A DNA stretch of 64,000 nt from Aquila chrysaetos chrysaetos. Lineage: Eukaryota; Chordata; Aves; Accipitriformes; Accipitridae. Shown here in pieces: positions 1 through 13,973 of the stretch. The position numbers and the translations under genes were made by a program. Below the pieces are notes generated by a model. The model was given only the letters and a program-made list of their open reading frames with translations. It had not been told where the DNA came from and ran no database searches. Position 1 is the stretch's first letter, and every line of letters begins with the position of its first letter. The stretch is taken from positions 19,510,932-19,574,931 of the forward strand of contig NC_044016.1 in assembly GCF_900496995.4 (NCBI RefSeq), read 5' to 3'.

Positions 1-69
1 AACTGCAAAGCTCAGAAAGAGGACGCTTTGTACTGCAACATGCTGTTCCCTTCTCTGCTTTTTTGACAG

Positions 70-132
70 ACAGCTTTGGGCGTCAGCACAATTACTTGCG
101 AATTTCTTTGACTGAGAAATGCAACCTCAGGT
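70..132 (+). CDS. MOCS1: MOCS1 exon 1 in window: start of radical-SAM domain
   Basis: Encodes the lead-in to the MoaA-type radical-SAM core, reading [14 protein letters not shown] then TEKCNLRC. It supplies the first two cysteines of the CxxxCxxC motif that binds the catalytic 4Fe-4S cluster and S-adenosylmethionine; the codon of the second cysteine is split by the following intron. The donor is GTAAGT at 133. The acceptor is taken as the AG at 68-69 behind a pyrimidine tract, which leaves the first Asp codon split with an upstream exon; an AG four bases further on is the alternative. The fit to the vertebrate MOCS1 sequence is close. The start codon is not in the window. Confidence 0.85.
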
Positions 133-806
133 GTAAGTGTCTGCTTGCTTTCTTGCACAAAGCTCTTATGCACCATATTGTGCAAAGGCCAAGAACTGAG
201 TTAGGGTACTTATTGCTGTGTTGGCCCTGTGCTATTTCTTGTCTTCACAAAGTAATGTTAAAGGTTAGATAGAGACTGATTTGGGGCTGAGTGGCTGGTG
301 GGATGGGGAAGCAGGAGCAAGCCTAGGGATCTGCCAGAGACGGGTGGGAGTGACAGGTCTTTCATCGGGCTTGGTGTGGTTTGGATGATGGTACTTGTGG
401 ATGTTTGTATGCTGTACACAAAGTGTGTGATAAGCATGAGACCTCCTACCTAGGCATTCCCACAATTAGGTCTGCAAAGTTTGTGGCAATGTCCCAGTGC
501 TTGCCCGTTCAATTTGGTGTCTCTGAATGCAGGTTAGATAGAAATAAGATCAGCTTTTCCTTCAATTTGGATCTATTGTAATTTTGAGACCCATCAAATG
601 AGTCTTGGGTTGTCTTCTGAAGGAAAACAGGAAATTGGTAGGAGATTGCTTGTAAGATTTGGTGTATTCTTCTCTGTATTTCAGAAAAACAGAGTTGTTT
701 GACATCCATTAAAGACAGTTGCACTTGGTGCATTTTGACCATCAATACCAGATTAATTGCTGCTGGTTATTTTTCCCCCCATGTATTTCTGTATTCTGTG
801 TTTCAG
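133..806 (+). other. MOCS1: MOCS1 intron 1
   Basis: A 674-base GT-AG intron (GTAAGT ... TTTCAG). It splits the codon of the second radical-SAM cysteine. No repeat or RNA gene recognised. Confidence 0.85.
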
Positions 807-974
807 GTCAGTATTGTATGCCAGAGGAGGGTGTTCAGCTGACCCCTAAATCAGAGCTACTTACTGCTCAGGAGATAATCACCCTAGCCAGACTGTTTGT
901 GAAAGAAGGTGTAGAGAAGATCCGACTGACAGGAGGAGAGCCACTTATCCGTCCTGATGTGGTTGATATTGTGG
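807..974 (+). CDS. MOCS1: MOCS1 exon 2: third cluster cysteine and GGEP motif
   Basis: Continues MOCS1A with CQYCMPEEG, completing the CxxxCxxC cluster motif (CNLRCQYC across the junction), then [16 protein letters not shown]. The GGEP motif is the radical-SAM element that contacts the amino group of S-adenosylmethionine. The acceptor is TTTCAG at 801-806 and the donor is GTGAGT at 975. The exon starts two bases before a codon boundary and ends after the first base of a Gly codon (GT + 55 codons + G), matching the flanking exons exactly. Conservation is very high, as expected for the catalytic barrel. Confidence 0.95.
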
Positions 975-2345
975 GTGAGTTCCCAATAAATACAGTGTGT
1001 TTCAAAATGACTTACTATATATTGATCCAAGAACTACACTTATAACTATCTACTGATACAGTCCAGCAACATGGGGAATAATTATACATTAAATGACAGT
1101 CCTTTTTCCCAACATTGTGAAATGCAAGGTAGTTCCTTTCAGAGAACTTCTGCTGTCCTCCTTGGATGGAACTTATATCTCTTCATATTATAACAGCTGA
1201 ACTTAGCATTGTCTTCATATTCAACATCTACTAGAACAGCTTGCAATAATGGAGCCTTGGGGTGAAAAATCAAGTATTGATGTGACCAGGTCCTCACTGG
1301 GGAGGAACAGTTGATACATGCTTACAAACAAAACAGGTTTTCTTTTGGATTTGGGGGAGGGGGTGGTGGTAGTGGGGTGTTTTTGTTGTTTTGTTTTGTT
1401 TCCTTGATAACAGATGTCACTTGCTTGTCTGTGTTTAATAAGGAATGGTGGAAATGCCTGTGTTTTTACAGTTATTGATGAAGACTCTTACTTCAATGGA
1501 CTATAAATTACTGGGTATTGTATTGACTGACCTTTCTTGCAGTATTGACTGCCTGTTCTTTCCTTGAGCCAGGTGTTTTTTTCCCTGTCCAAAGTCTCGT
1601 ATGTTATGGACATTACAATAGCTTTGTGTAGTGGCAATGTATTCGATTAAGGCTATGTAGGTGGGGGCACTTTGGTGTATTGTAGGCAACAGAACTTGTC
1701 TGTTTCTGCATGTGTAAGTACTCTTATAAGTACTGAAGATAAGAAAGGGTTAATATGGAAGATGAAGGTCTTGAAAGTAGAGTAACTGTCTACTGATACA
1801 CTGAGCTTTGGTGCAGAAAACAGTTGGTCTCTGCTCCTGCTGTGTTTTGTTCAGGATTTGGACAGCCTTTATGGTCTTTTCCAAAGGAAGCAGCAGAGCA
1901 GTGTAGTATGTAGAACTGACCTGTTTATAGCTGGAAAAGGTATGGCTAGAGTGAGCTGGCTTGAGTCTCCTTGAACCTTGATTGTGAGGAGTCCTGAAAC
2001 TGCACTAACTTCATCTTTTTGGAACTCTGGAATACCATTCTCTAGGGCATTTTGCCCATGCATGATAGGTTATTTTTTTATTTAGGATTGAGAGAGCTAT
2101 GTGCCTTTCAAGACACCTGTTTCGTTCAAGAAGGCATTCCCCATTTCTAGTAATAATAGATATAATTATTTTTAGATGGCTTGTGCCAGCCAAAATGGGG
2201 GCAGAGTTATAAAATAAGTTGTATTTTAAAATACAATGAAGCTTTACAGTTCAGCATGTAGCATTGGCATGAAAATGAGTTGAAAACAACAAGATCAGTT
2301 CAGTACAGAACTTTCCTAGTGTATTTACCTTTTTGATTTATCAGC

Positions 2346-2381
2346 AGTAGCTGATGGCTTTTTATACGCTCATCAGCTACT
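2346..2381. repeat. Perfect 11-bp inverted repeat
   Basis: AGTAGCTGATG at 2346-2356 and its exact reverse complement at 2371-2381 enclose a 14-base loop. The outer flanks do not continue the pairing. It may be chance or the trace of an old element. Confidence 0.5.
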
Positions 2382-2983
2382 CTGATGTTAAGAGTGTAAG
2401 TTGAGCAGCCAGGTCACTGCAAAATAATTATCACATTGCTGCAGTCCTGAAGTATTGATATTGGAAGGATAGAAAGTTTGGGTGTTTGGTTTTTTTTTCC
2501 TTTGTTTTACTACAGTGATAGAATTCTCAAAGGTTTATTTCTGTGGCTGAAAGAGGGAGACAGATCTTTTTGAACTACTGGGCTTTCATTATTCTGCCTG
2601 TGTTCATGTTCACAGCTGAACTTTGACAGATTCTTAGTGATCATTTTAATAGATGACAAGAGAGATCTTGGGGTAAAGGTAATGGATGTTAAGATGATTG
2701 TCCTTTTGCAGTAGTTCATTTTGTCAGGAATTTGTATTAGCCTCGCAGTTTTTTTCTAAGGCATGTTGAAAATTGGCAATTTAAATCTATGAACACTTTT
2801 TGTCTTCTCAGACTTTGATGTTACTTTATGGTGCACAAGTCTGGGATCAAGATAAAGGTCTCAAAACTAAACAGATCACATGTAAGAACTATGAGGAAAA
2901 CTCACTGGAGGGAAAACAAGCCCAAAAATGTCTTCTGCAGAATTTGAGTTAGGCACCTTTATTGAAGCCATTTTAGCACAATA

Positions 2984-3048
2984 TACTGGTTTGGTCTGGG
3001 ACAGAGTTAATCTGGATTTCTAGATGGTTTATAGAAGCTGGCTACAAT
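2984..3048 (+). mobile_element. Possible fragment of an avian ERV LTR
   Basis: CTGGTTTGGTCTGGGACAGA followed by GTTAAT resembles the start of the LTR family whose solo copy is found at 24457-24901; the matching edge there, read on the - strand, is TGTCCTGGGTTCAGCTGGGA then TAGAGTTAAT. Similarity fades after about 40 bases and no second edge or target duplication is seen. It is either an old decayed fragment or a chance match. Confidence 0.3.
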
Positions 3049-5810
3049 ATCTCAGGTGTTGAATAGGGTTGAGATTTAAGTTAGGTTTGTTTTCAGCAAA
3101 CCTTTCTCTTAATCATAAATGGTCTGTGAAATACAAATGAAGCTCAAAAATATTAATGCTGTATTACTATTACTGTATTTTTCTAATATTCAAGTTCAAA
3201 CTTTTTAGTCTTTCAGTGAGCAAATGTGACTTGAAGCTACTGTAGGAGACCATGTTATTCAGAGACCTGCTACAGTTCTTTAGCTTATTTGAAATGTTCT
3301 TTTAACGCATGCACATACATAAACTATGACTCAGCAACACTGACGCTTGCTGAAAGCTGAATCATGTCCTGGCTACTGCTGAAAACATGTTTGAGACTTT
3401 CCTGAAGCAGCTGGTAGTGGAATATAGAATCCATCTCCTTTGGGATACTCAAAGTTTAAAATAGCACCGGATATAAACTGTGTAATAGCTGTTTATTATT
3501 AATAGTCTAAGTAGTACACATCTGCACTGACAAAATCATTTTCCATGGGGTGGGGGACAGACAGCTAGATGCCTTTTTATAGCAACATACACATTTCGAT
3601 TAGGAGATACACATACCTTTTCTGGACTCAATCAGAAGTGCAGCTGAGGAAATGATTGGAAGAGAATATATAAGCAACTTGTCTATTTAAGAAGATGCTC
3701 CTGATCCTAAAGGAAAAAGTAAATGTAAAAGGGTTTACCTGATGGCTTGAACCTGATATAGGAGCTTTTAGCTTCATGCTATTGAATGATAGTATTTGTT
3801 CTGTTTCCTTTTCTACTTAATAGTTTTATCAGTTGCCTTTGCTTGTGCTGATTGTTGCTAAGGCAGTGACCAAAGGTCAGCAAACAGACTTAATACAGGT
3901 ACAAGGTGAGTTACAAAGTTATGAAATCTCTTTAATCCCTTTTGAATTTAGAGGTCCACAAGCCAAGAAACTAAGCAACTGCAAATGTTCCACTTAGCTT
4001 GCACTAATAAGGCAGAGTGTACTAACTGGTCCTTTTTAATTTGTTAGTGTTAAGTCTCCATCTAAGTTCTCACAGTGGGCTTCTATCCAATTTGTTATTA
4101 CAGATGGTTCCACATATTAGTGTATTTCCAGTGCCTCATCCTGTATCTCCTCCTGTCTGATGAGGAAGAAGATGCATTGATAACAGCTGCCTGTTAATGC
4201 TGCCTGCATTAACTGACCCAATCAGCTGGTGCTACTTTTTTAAATTTTTCCATTTTAGGTTGCAGCATGGCTTTGGTTTTATTCAATGCCTTTATGCATT
4301 TTACATTTCTAGCAATGAAGCCTGTATGACAGCTAGTCTTTTTTTCTCTGTTGTTAGGAGGTTGACCATTTTGTGCGTTGAGGCTGTAAGTAAAAGTAGT
4401 GGTGTTCCTACACTATCCTATGCTCTCACAAAGACTAGGCTGCTAGTGGTAGCTAGTGTTAAATAATCTTTTGCAAACTTGGACCAATAGCACTCATCCT
4501 CTAGGAAGAGGTTATTCCTGGTCAGTGGGGAGGATTTTGAGAGGTGAATGCCAGAAAAATCTAGTTCTTATTAAAGATTGCTCTTTCGTTATAACCTCAG
4601 GTTCCAAATGTCTTTATGGGGCTCTTAATCATGTTGCAAAATGCTGCTGCTGTAAATTTCAGAATCTTTGGTGTGACCCAGCTTGTCCCATTCCAGAGTT
4701 TTTGAGAATAGCTGGGAAATGAGATAAAGCAGAAGTAAAGCCCTTACCTCTGTGTGTTCATGTTGGTAAAACAGGGAGGGAAGAAGGGACTGTGAAATAT
4801 TCGTGCTGTAAATAAAGGTGCCTCAAGAGTAAGGGTTCTTCAAATATTTCTCAGCAAATTAGGGTGGAGACTATGAGAGAAGGGAGGAGGGAAAATAAGA
4901 AAATACTTTGCCATGGCTCTGCTTCTGCAAGTGGTTTATGAGGGTTTTTTCCTATTTGTTATTGTACTGATAACTGGAGGTTTGAAAGCCTGCCTGCTAG
5001 AGATCTGGTATGCTGAGGATTTCTGCATTTGGCTTATGAGAAGGCAGCTATTTTCTGAATCTTAATCTCATTATATTAACTGTTTCTTATGTAGTTTTCT
5101 TTTGTTAGCCATTTTTTAGTGTCTTGCGTAAGCCCTCTTCAACTGGCTGGGCTACCACTGTGGGTAATGGAAATATTTCAGTTGTCATGTGCAAGTGTTC
5201 TGTCCCTTGGGTGTTGTTGCCTTGGATTCTCTATAATGGTCTAATATGTTGACCTTATCCTGTTTAGTTAGGAGTATATGTGGTATTTCTTTCAGCAGTT
5301 TAAAGTCGCTACTGCTGGCAGCTACCTCTGGGTTAGAACTGGTTTTTGGTAAAGCATAGTAGGATAAATGTTGCTAGATAAATGCAGCTAGTTCAGGTGT
5401 CAGGTGTGAAAGGGATGGCTTGCTGCTTATTATTATTGCAGAACACAGTATTCAGTTTGCAAAGCTAGATTGAAGAAAAGAAGGTAAACAAAATCAGAGG
5501 CCTTCTTCCAACAATAAAGTAGCTATTTACTCTAAGAAATGAGAACAAAATTAGTGTGCGCTTTCAGTGTTCTTTATAACCGATTTTGCTTTCAATAAAC
5601 TACTCTTTCATACCTTTTGAAATGTATTTGTGCTAAAATGGGTGTCTCAAACTGATACAGCTGGAAGCAGGCTGAAGCACTAAAGTGTTCATGTTTTCCT
5701 CACACCTTCAGTGATATTTTCTTTGTTTGTTTCACAAATCTTCTTTTTGGCTTTTCTGTGTAACTTACAGTTGAATTACTTCTTTTAAAGTGTTCTTTTT
5801 ATTTTCCTAG

Positions 5811-5975
5811 GTCAACTGTACAAGCTAGAAGGGCTTAAAACCATTGCTGTCACAACCAATGGGATCAACTTAACCAGACTGCTGCCCCGACTGAAGGAGG
5901 CAGGACTGAATGCCATTAACGTTAGCCTGGATACTTTGGTCCCAGCTAAATTTGAGTTCATTGTCCGGAGGAAAG
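5811..5975 (+). CDS. MOCS1: MOCS1 exon 3: radical-SAM barrel
   Basis: Encodes [17 protein letters not shown] followed by residues through [15 protein letters not shown] to IVRRK. The TTNG and NVSLDTL segments are strands of the radical-SAM barrel and are strongly conserved in MoaA proteins. The acceptor is TTCCTAG before 5811 and the donor is GTACAT at 5976. The reading is GT + 54 codons + G, so it joins exons 2 and 4 without a shift. The intron after it (6.2 kb) is the longest in the gene and carries the first CR1 copy. Confidence 0.95.
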
Positions 5976-6772
5976 GTACATGCTTGTCTTCAAAGGCAAC
6001 TGTGTTAATACTTACCGTAATGTTGTGAGTTGTTTGGTATGTCTTTCACACTCGGTTACTTTGAGAGGGGAGTGAATTGCTATCCTTCTGAGGCTAGGAA
6101 AAATAGTCTATACTAGCTTATTTGGTAGTGACTCTTTTTCCTTCTTTCTACAACCCTTAGGCAGGTAGAGACCCTTTAGTTGGAGGAGTAGAAGATGCTC
6201 AGCTCACCACAGTCAGTGGGACTGTGACTACAGCTGCTACTAACTGGCTGACTACTGGTTAGTCATGGATATCAAGAGGACTCTCCAAATCTTGTGTTGG
6301 TCTCGTGTGCTGCTGTTCTTTAATACCATTCAAAAAAGAGATGTTCCCGCTATAGCAGCCGGGGACTAAGATGCCATAAGAACTGAACTTCTTGTCATGA
6401 ATAGCAGCAGTTTCTGGAATTTATATTTGGGGCATGCTAGCAGTGGTCTCAATTGTGATTAGTGATGTTCCCTACCTCCACTACTTTTTGATAGGAATAA
6501 ACATAAACAGTGCCTGAGGTCATTTGAGGAGGGGTGCCAACTTTCTAACCTCTCTGATTGAAGTAGTAATTCCAAACAAAGTTTCAAAAATGCTTGGACG
6601 TGCCCAGTGTGACAGATTCTTGTTTAAATGAATCCTAAAGCTCATTATGAAGTTCAGCTTCATAGTTGGGCTTCCTTCCAACCTAAAACTGATTTGATCT
6701 TGTATCATTCTATTTCTGTCCAGTAACTTTGGCAGCCTGTGAACTTCTAATTCGGACAAAACCTCCAAGTAG

Positions 6773-6786
6773 CCACTAGATGGTGC
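6773..6786 (+). promoter_or_regulatory. CTCF-like core motif
   Basis: CCACTAGATGGTGC agrees with the common CTCF core (CCASYAGRKGGCRC) at 13 of 14 positions, by eye. It lies in intron 3 of MOCS1. A single motif is weak evidence without binding data. Confidence 0.3.
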
Positions 6787-9276
6787 AACAACGTAAGATA
6801 AATGTAGGGCAAGCGATGTAGAGATCTGGATGCTGTGAGAAATAATTTCAATGTTTGAATCATTCTGCTATCAAATCGAAGTTCTGCTGGCAGGTGCAGA
6901 AAGGTGTCCTTGTCTACAATCTCTCTGGAAGCACATCTTCAGGTTTCTTACATCATGGTACAGAAATCTGTTCCTGTCATAAATCTGACTGGATCATTAT
7001 CCTTCCAGCGTAGGCTATTGCATTAATCTGGTTGTGTCATGGCACAGTTGGCTCCCAGAGAAGCATCTGGGCGTATCTAATCACAAGCAGGTGTTGACTG
7101 TGCTCTTCCTTCTGCTCTCTGCATTTGAATATTACCTGGTTTATAACACTCACTGGAAACAAACCCTTCCTTTGCTACTGAAGGGGCAAACCTGATCCTC
7201 CAGCTTCCTGAATTATATGGCCACAGCTCTTCATATCTGATTGGAAGCTGTTAGGAATGTGCTGCTTAAAAAGTAAACTAAAAGTTATTGGGGGGTAAAG
7301 GTAATTTTTATTTATATAAATGTTCTCTTCCCCTCTTCCCCCTTTAAACAAAAAAAGGTCTTTAACCACAAAGAGAGAAATTGCTCAGCTGAATAGCATA
7401 GGGAATGAACAGGGAAGTTTCTATGCCTCAATATTTTCAAGGAGGACAATAAAGTCTCCAAATCATAGATACGATTTTTTAAGTGGGGATCAGGTAAAAA
7501 TAGTAATGCTGAGTTGGGTTTTTTCTTTTCTTAAGGGCTGAAATTATGTAAAAATACTTTTTTATTGTTTTTGAGGGTTTTTTATTTAATAGGAGATTTC
7601 CAAGTATGGAATGAGCAGAGAATAAGGTGCCTGCCCTACTGTGCAATCCTGTGTCCCGTGGCAGTTCCAGAGGCAACAAGATATAGCTCTATTAAGGTGA
7701 GAGGGATTCCTGGTTTTAGACTCCTACAGGCTGGTAACTTCTGTGGAAAGTAAAGTTTGCATCTGATTATGGAGCTAACCAGGAACTCGAGAAACTTGGA
7801 ATCAATTTTTCTGCTCCTCTGGAAACTCATTCTAGGGTTTTAGGAAAAGGCTGGAATTTTGTATCTTTGGTGCAGCTGACCTGCATTACACCTGCTTTTA
7901 TTCCCAAATGGTTGGATAGAGGGAATGACTGTGAGATGATCAGAGATTTCACTGATGTATGAAAGCACGTGAGAGGACCTTAATATTTCTACTTTTCCAC
8001 ATTCTAAGGGATGAACAAATGAAAAGTACTTTCTTGCAGGTAGCCAGTCTAACCTGTTTCACAGCCTGTCCCTTCTTTTTTGTTCAGTACAAGGAAAAAG
8101 AGATAATATTGTACTGTGATTGAATCATTAAACATTGGCTTGAAGCCTTTCTTTTTGTAAGGATTAAATGTTGGGAGGTGTTGTCCCACTTAGGATTGTT
8201 CTGGATGTGTCTAAGGTTCTCTGTGCTTTAAACTTGGCTAAAGTTATGATTTTGGAAGAAATCTAAAGTGATGAAAATATTGAAATTTTTCATTGGGTGG
8301 AAGAGAAGAACGGTTGTAATTTTGAAATGTTAAACAAAACTTAGAGAACTTCTGAGCCTTGACAGTATTTCCTGACACAATGACACCTAGTATTCATTTC
8401 TGCTCTAATAATTTGAAATGTTTTGGTTTTATTCTTTTTGATGTTCCATTACCACACAAGGACTTTGATCTAGAAGAGATGTTTTAGTAAGTATGGAAAT
8501 ACAAATGAACTCTTAACAGCTTTCCGTAAAGAAAAAACAGAAAACAGTTAACATCAAAATATGAAATGCAGTTACAGATTTTAATTTTTTTTACTGTAAC
8601 TTTTTTTTTTTTAAATAATCACCCTGCCCCCAAAATCTTTTAGTGGAAACAAGCTCATAGTTGTTGTTAACTAGAATAGCTTTATTTTTGTTTGTAGAGA
8701 TTTTTGATAGCTGTTCTAAACCACACACTTGTGCTAGCATGGCAGGAGGTAAGAGGCAGAACTGGGAAGGACATTGAGTTATATGCATTGCGAGCTGTAA
8801 TCCTGTTCCATACCTCTACAGCAAGCTGAGCCCAAGCATGAGAGTATTCAGACATGCAGAGTTTTTGATCTGCTGCTTGCTAGTGATTGCTTCCTGGCCT
8901 TTTTAGTTAAGTTCAGTTTCACCTTTCTGCAATCCTGAAGTAGCACATAAGGTTTTCTGAGCTGTTGCAGAGCTTATCACATTTGTGGCTCTGGGATGTG
9001 CTTACAGCAGCATATCATTATCTCTGTTGCCACATTCAGCCTGAGAACTTGCTTAATTAGAATGAAATCTACCACTGGTGCTGCAAACTTACTGGGCGCA
9101 TGCAAAACAAGTAGGTGGTGAAGGAGAAGGGTGACAAGTCAACTTCAAACAGTTGCTTGCAAGAGTTATTTCACTGTCGTCTTCTTGTTCTTCACCTCTC
9201 TTTTTGCAGCCAAGACTAGTATTAGGACTGGCTTATAAAACAGTTGGCATTTTCTGCTTTCCTGTGTCCATGCTTT

Positions 9277-10680
9277 AGAATCATAGAATCATTTAGGTTG
9301 GAAAAGACCTTCAAGATCATCGAGTCCAACCATCAACCATGCCCACTAAACCATGTCCTGAAGTGCCTTGTCTACGCGCTTTTTGAATACCTCCAGGGAT
9401 GGTGACTCCACCGCTTCCCCGGGCAGCCTGTTCCAATGACGGACAACCCTTTCAGTAAAGAAATTTTTCCTAATATCTAACCTAAATCTCCCCTGCCGCG
9501 ACTTGAGGCCATTTCCTCTCGTCCTATCTCCAGCCACCTGACAGAAGAGACCAGCACCCACCTCACTACAACACCCCTTCAGGTAGTTGTAGAGAGTGAT
9601 AAGGTCTCCCCTCAGCCACCTCTTCTCCAGACTAAACAGCCCCAGCTCCCTCAGCCGCTCCTCATAAGACTTGTGCTCCAGGCCCCTCACCAGCTTTGTT
9701 GCCCTTCTTTGGACACGCTCCAGCACCTCAATGTCTTTCCCGTAGTGAGGGGCCCAAAACTGAACACAGTACTCGAGGTGCGGCCTCACCAATGCCGAGT
9801 ACAGGGGAACAGTTGCGTCCTCCTCCTGCTGGCCACACTATTTCTGATGCAGGCCAGGGTGCTGTTGGCCTTCTTGGCCACCTGGGCACACTGCTGACTC
9901 ATATTCAGCCAGCGGTCAACCAGCACACCCAGGTCTTTCTCTGCTGGGCAGCTTTCCAGCCACTCTTCCCCAAGCCTGTAGCGCTGCATGGGGTTGCCGT
10001 GACCGAAGTGCAGGACCCAGCACTTGGCCTTGTTGAACTTCATACGATTGGCCTCAGCCCATCGATCCAGCCTGTCCAGATCTCTCTGTAGAGCCTCCCT
10101 ACCCTCAAGCAGATCGACCCTGCCTCCCAACTTGGTGTCATCCGCAAACTTGCTGAGGGTGCACTCAATCCCCTCATCCAAATCATTGATAAAGGTATTA
10201 AACAGAACGGGGCCCAACACGGAGCCCTGGGGAACACCACTTGTGACCTGCTGCCAACTGGATTTCACCTCATTCACCACAGCCCTCTGGGCTCATCCAG
10301 CCAGCCAGTTTTTCACCCAGTGAAGAGTACACTTGTCCAAGCCATGAGACACCAGCTTCTCAAGGAGTATGCCATGAGATACAGTGTCAAAGGCCTTGCT
10401 GAAGTCAAGGAAGATAACATCCACAGCTTTTCCCTCATCCACTAGGCGGGTCACATGGTCATAGAAGGAGATCAGGTTGGTCAAGCAGGACCTGCCTTTC
10501 GTAAACCCATGGTGACTGGGCCTGATCCCCTGCTTGTCCTGGACTTGCCATGTGAGTGCTCTCAAGACAAACCGTTCCATAATCTTCCCTGGTACCGAGG
10601 TCAATGGCTTTACTGGCCAGAAAGCAGTTAAGTGAAAGTTTCCTGTGTCTCCTTTTTTTTCTGATCTTGAACACATCCAA
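9277..10680 (-). mobile_element. CR1 LINE, 5'-truncated, with reverse-transcriptase part
   Basis: An avian CR1 non-LTR retrotransposon read on the - strand; its 3' end is at 9277 with the CR1-type ATTCTATG-like terminal repeat. Its open frames include reverse-transcriptase motifs: FTKGRSCLTNLI, FLDFSKAFDTVS (motif A), [11 protein letters not shown] (motif B) and FADDTKLGG (catalytic motif C), then the CR1 C-terminal region ending in LQDMV. The frame is broken by an in-frame TGA at 10293-10295 and a frameshift around 9792-9840. It is cut off at its 5' end near 10680, so most of the protein, including the endonuclease, is absent. It is therefore a dead copy. Bases 9287-9807 are almost identical to the second CR1 at 14210-14730, in the opposite orientation. 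Confidence 0.93.
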
Positions 10681-12041
10681 TATTAAGTATGCACAGAATA
10701 CTATTGAGTTATTGCTTATTTCTGGTAAAGCACTTACAGATTAATGAAGGTATGATCTCTTCACTAGAGAATCTGAGCTTCCAGTAGATAAGAGAGAAGG
10801 AAAGGAGGGTGGTGGACCTACACAGAAAAATGTGTGACTGGGAACGGCACAGGGATTGTCAGCACAAAATTCTGGAAGATGTTGCCCTTTTGCTAGCGTA
10901 TGTAAAGTATTTGCTGTTGAAGACAACAGCTTCGGAAGAAGGAGCTCAGTCTCATGCAGTGTTTGGTCTCTCATATCTGAGTTTAGTGTGCAGAACAGGA
11001 AGGGAACTTAATCTAGTACCTGGCAGGGTAGTAGAGGCATTCACAAACACAGTGCTAGCAGCTGAGCACGCCAACTCACCAGAAATGCATACCCAGAGCT
11101 CGGTAGCTTGCTGTCTCATTCTTGCTACTATCACCTTGTTTCTCTGCCAGCTGGTGAGTGTGGCAGGGAACAAATAATATGTCAAATCTAAAATTGATAT
11201 CTTGATGAAAGGTTTTAACTTTGTTTAAAGTTGACAGAAGGTATGGTTTGAATGAGATGATTAAGAGGCTTTCCTAAAGGCCTTTGGAATTTCAAAATTG
11301 CATTTTTGCTTTATTTTTCTTCCAAATTTAAGAGGTGCCTGTAGGGGTGAAGATGCTTGCCCTAAATTAACTGTATCTCTGTGTCTGGAAGCAGCTGACA
11401 AGTACAGGACACACTAAATGGTAGGGTGAAGCTGGGTACTTCATTTGTTGAAGTCACTGCAGTTTTTGACATCTTTGATTTGTTTTCAAGGGTAAAAGGC
11501 CGACTGAATTGCTTTCCTAAATGCTCTAATCCCCCCCACATTGTGCTCACCAGTTTCACATGTTTAGTCATAAAAATTACGATCCTGTAAATGCTGCCTG
11601 TGATCTTCAAACTAATGGATACTCAGTAGCTTTGGGAAGCCAATTACATCTGTAGCCAGGGTTGAACAGGGAATCGAGGGGCTTTTATTTGTTCCTAACC
11701 TCACTCCCCTCCAAACACACTTTAGAAAGAGCCTTTTAAAATTCACCTAGCAATATTGTTGTCTAACTCAGAACAGTAAGATTCTGCCATTTTAGCAAAG
11801 ACACCTGTGCCATTATTATCAAATAAACATTAATTTATTATTCTTTCTTTGTTGCTTCTGGAGGCAGTTCACAAATGCTTTCCACTCCCTTTAAGAAGAA
11901 AGTAACACAAGGCAAAGATGTAGAAAAGCACACCAGCATTTTTGACTACCCAAATACCAGTTAAAAAATTGATCTCAGTGACTTGACCACAGTAACACTG
12001 GCAGCCTTTGGGGGATTTGGGGTGTGTGTGTGTAGAACTGA

Positions 12042-13416
<1,375 letters not shown>

Positions 13417-13528
13417 GTAAACTGTGTGGTGATGCGAGGCTTCAATGAGGATGAACTGCTGGGCTTTGTGGATTTCACAAAGGATCTGCCCCTTGATGTG
13501 CGGTTCATAGAATACATGCCCTTTGATG
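13417..13528 (+). CDS. MOCS1: MOCS1 exon 5
   Basis: Encodes VNCVVMRGFNEDELLGFVDF and then TKDLPLDVRFIEYMPFDG. The VNCVVMRG and RFIEYMP segments are typical of MoaA/MOCS1A, where this part of the barrel helps form the GTP pocket. The acceptor is CCTGCAG (13410-13416) and the donor is GTAAGC at 13529. It consists of 37 codons plus one base, joining exon 6 through a split Gly codon. The next intron is only about 330 bases. Confidence 0.95.
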
Positions 13529-13860
13529 GTAAGCACTCTTGCTTTGAGATTCTTCATGGCATGGAGTGTGCCTTGGACAGAGGTGAATCTGATTGGTGGT
13601 TATTCACCCCGTGGGCTTGTCTTTGGAAGTTTTGGTGAGCTTTTTTTGGGAATTAAGGACTGCCTTAAGTTTTGTGTTGTATCTTTTGCAGCTTATCTGT
13701 CTTCCCTGGATAAGCTGGAGTAGGATTAGTAGCAGGATTAGTTGGGGCTGGGACACGTACAGGGAAAACTGAGATTTGTGGAGAATGTAAAAGGTGGTTC
13801 TCTGCTAATTAAAAAAATAAAATCCACAGTCTAAAGTTATGCTGGTTTTGTTAATTCTAG

Positions 13861-13973
13861 GCAATAAATGGAACTTCAAGAAGATGGTGAGCTACAAAGA
13901 AATGCTTGATACAATTAAACAGCGATGGCCTGAACTGGAGAAATTGACCTGTGAAACTTCCAGCACAGCCAAG
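13861..13973 (+). CDS. MOCS1: MOCS1 exon 6
   Basis: Encodes [20 protein letters not shown], then residues through WPELEKL to SSTAK. NKWN followed by a Lys-rich stretch is characteristic of MOCS1A near the end of the barrel. The acceptor is TTCTAG before 13861; the donor is GTGGGG at 13974, less close to consensus than its neighbours. The exon reads two bases plus 37 codons and ends on a codon boundary. It is the last of the three exons enclosed by the inverted CR1 pair. Confidence 0.95.

Larger units (their letters stand above)
975..5810 (+). other. MOCS1: MOCS1 intron 2
   Basis: A 4.8-kb AT-rich intron. It contains a possible LTR fragment (2984-3048) and an 11-bp perfect inverted repeat (2346-2381). 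I see no coding sequence with homology elsewhere in it. Confidence 0.85.

Noticed and set aside
9346..10676. Reverse-transcriptase-like open frames as host genes
   Set aside because: They are parts of a truncated CR1 LINE with a stop codon and a frameshift; not a host gene.
10809..11177. A 122-codon + strand frame in MOCS1 intron 3, with a - strand frame over it
   Set aside because: No motif, no splice support, and open on both strands; consistent with chance.
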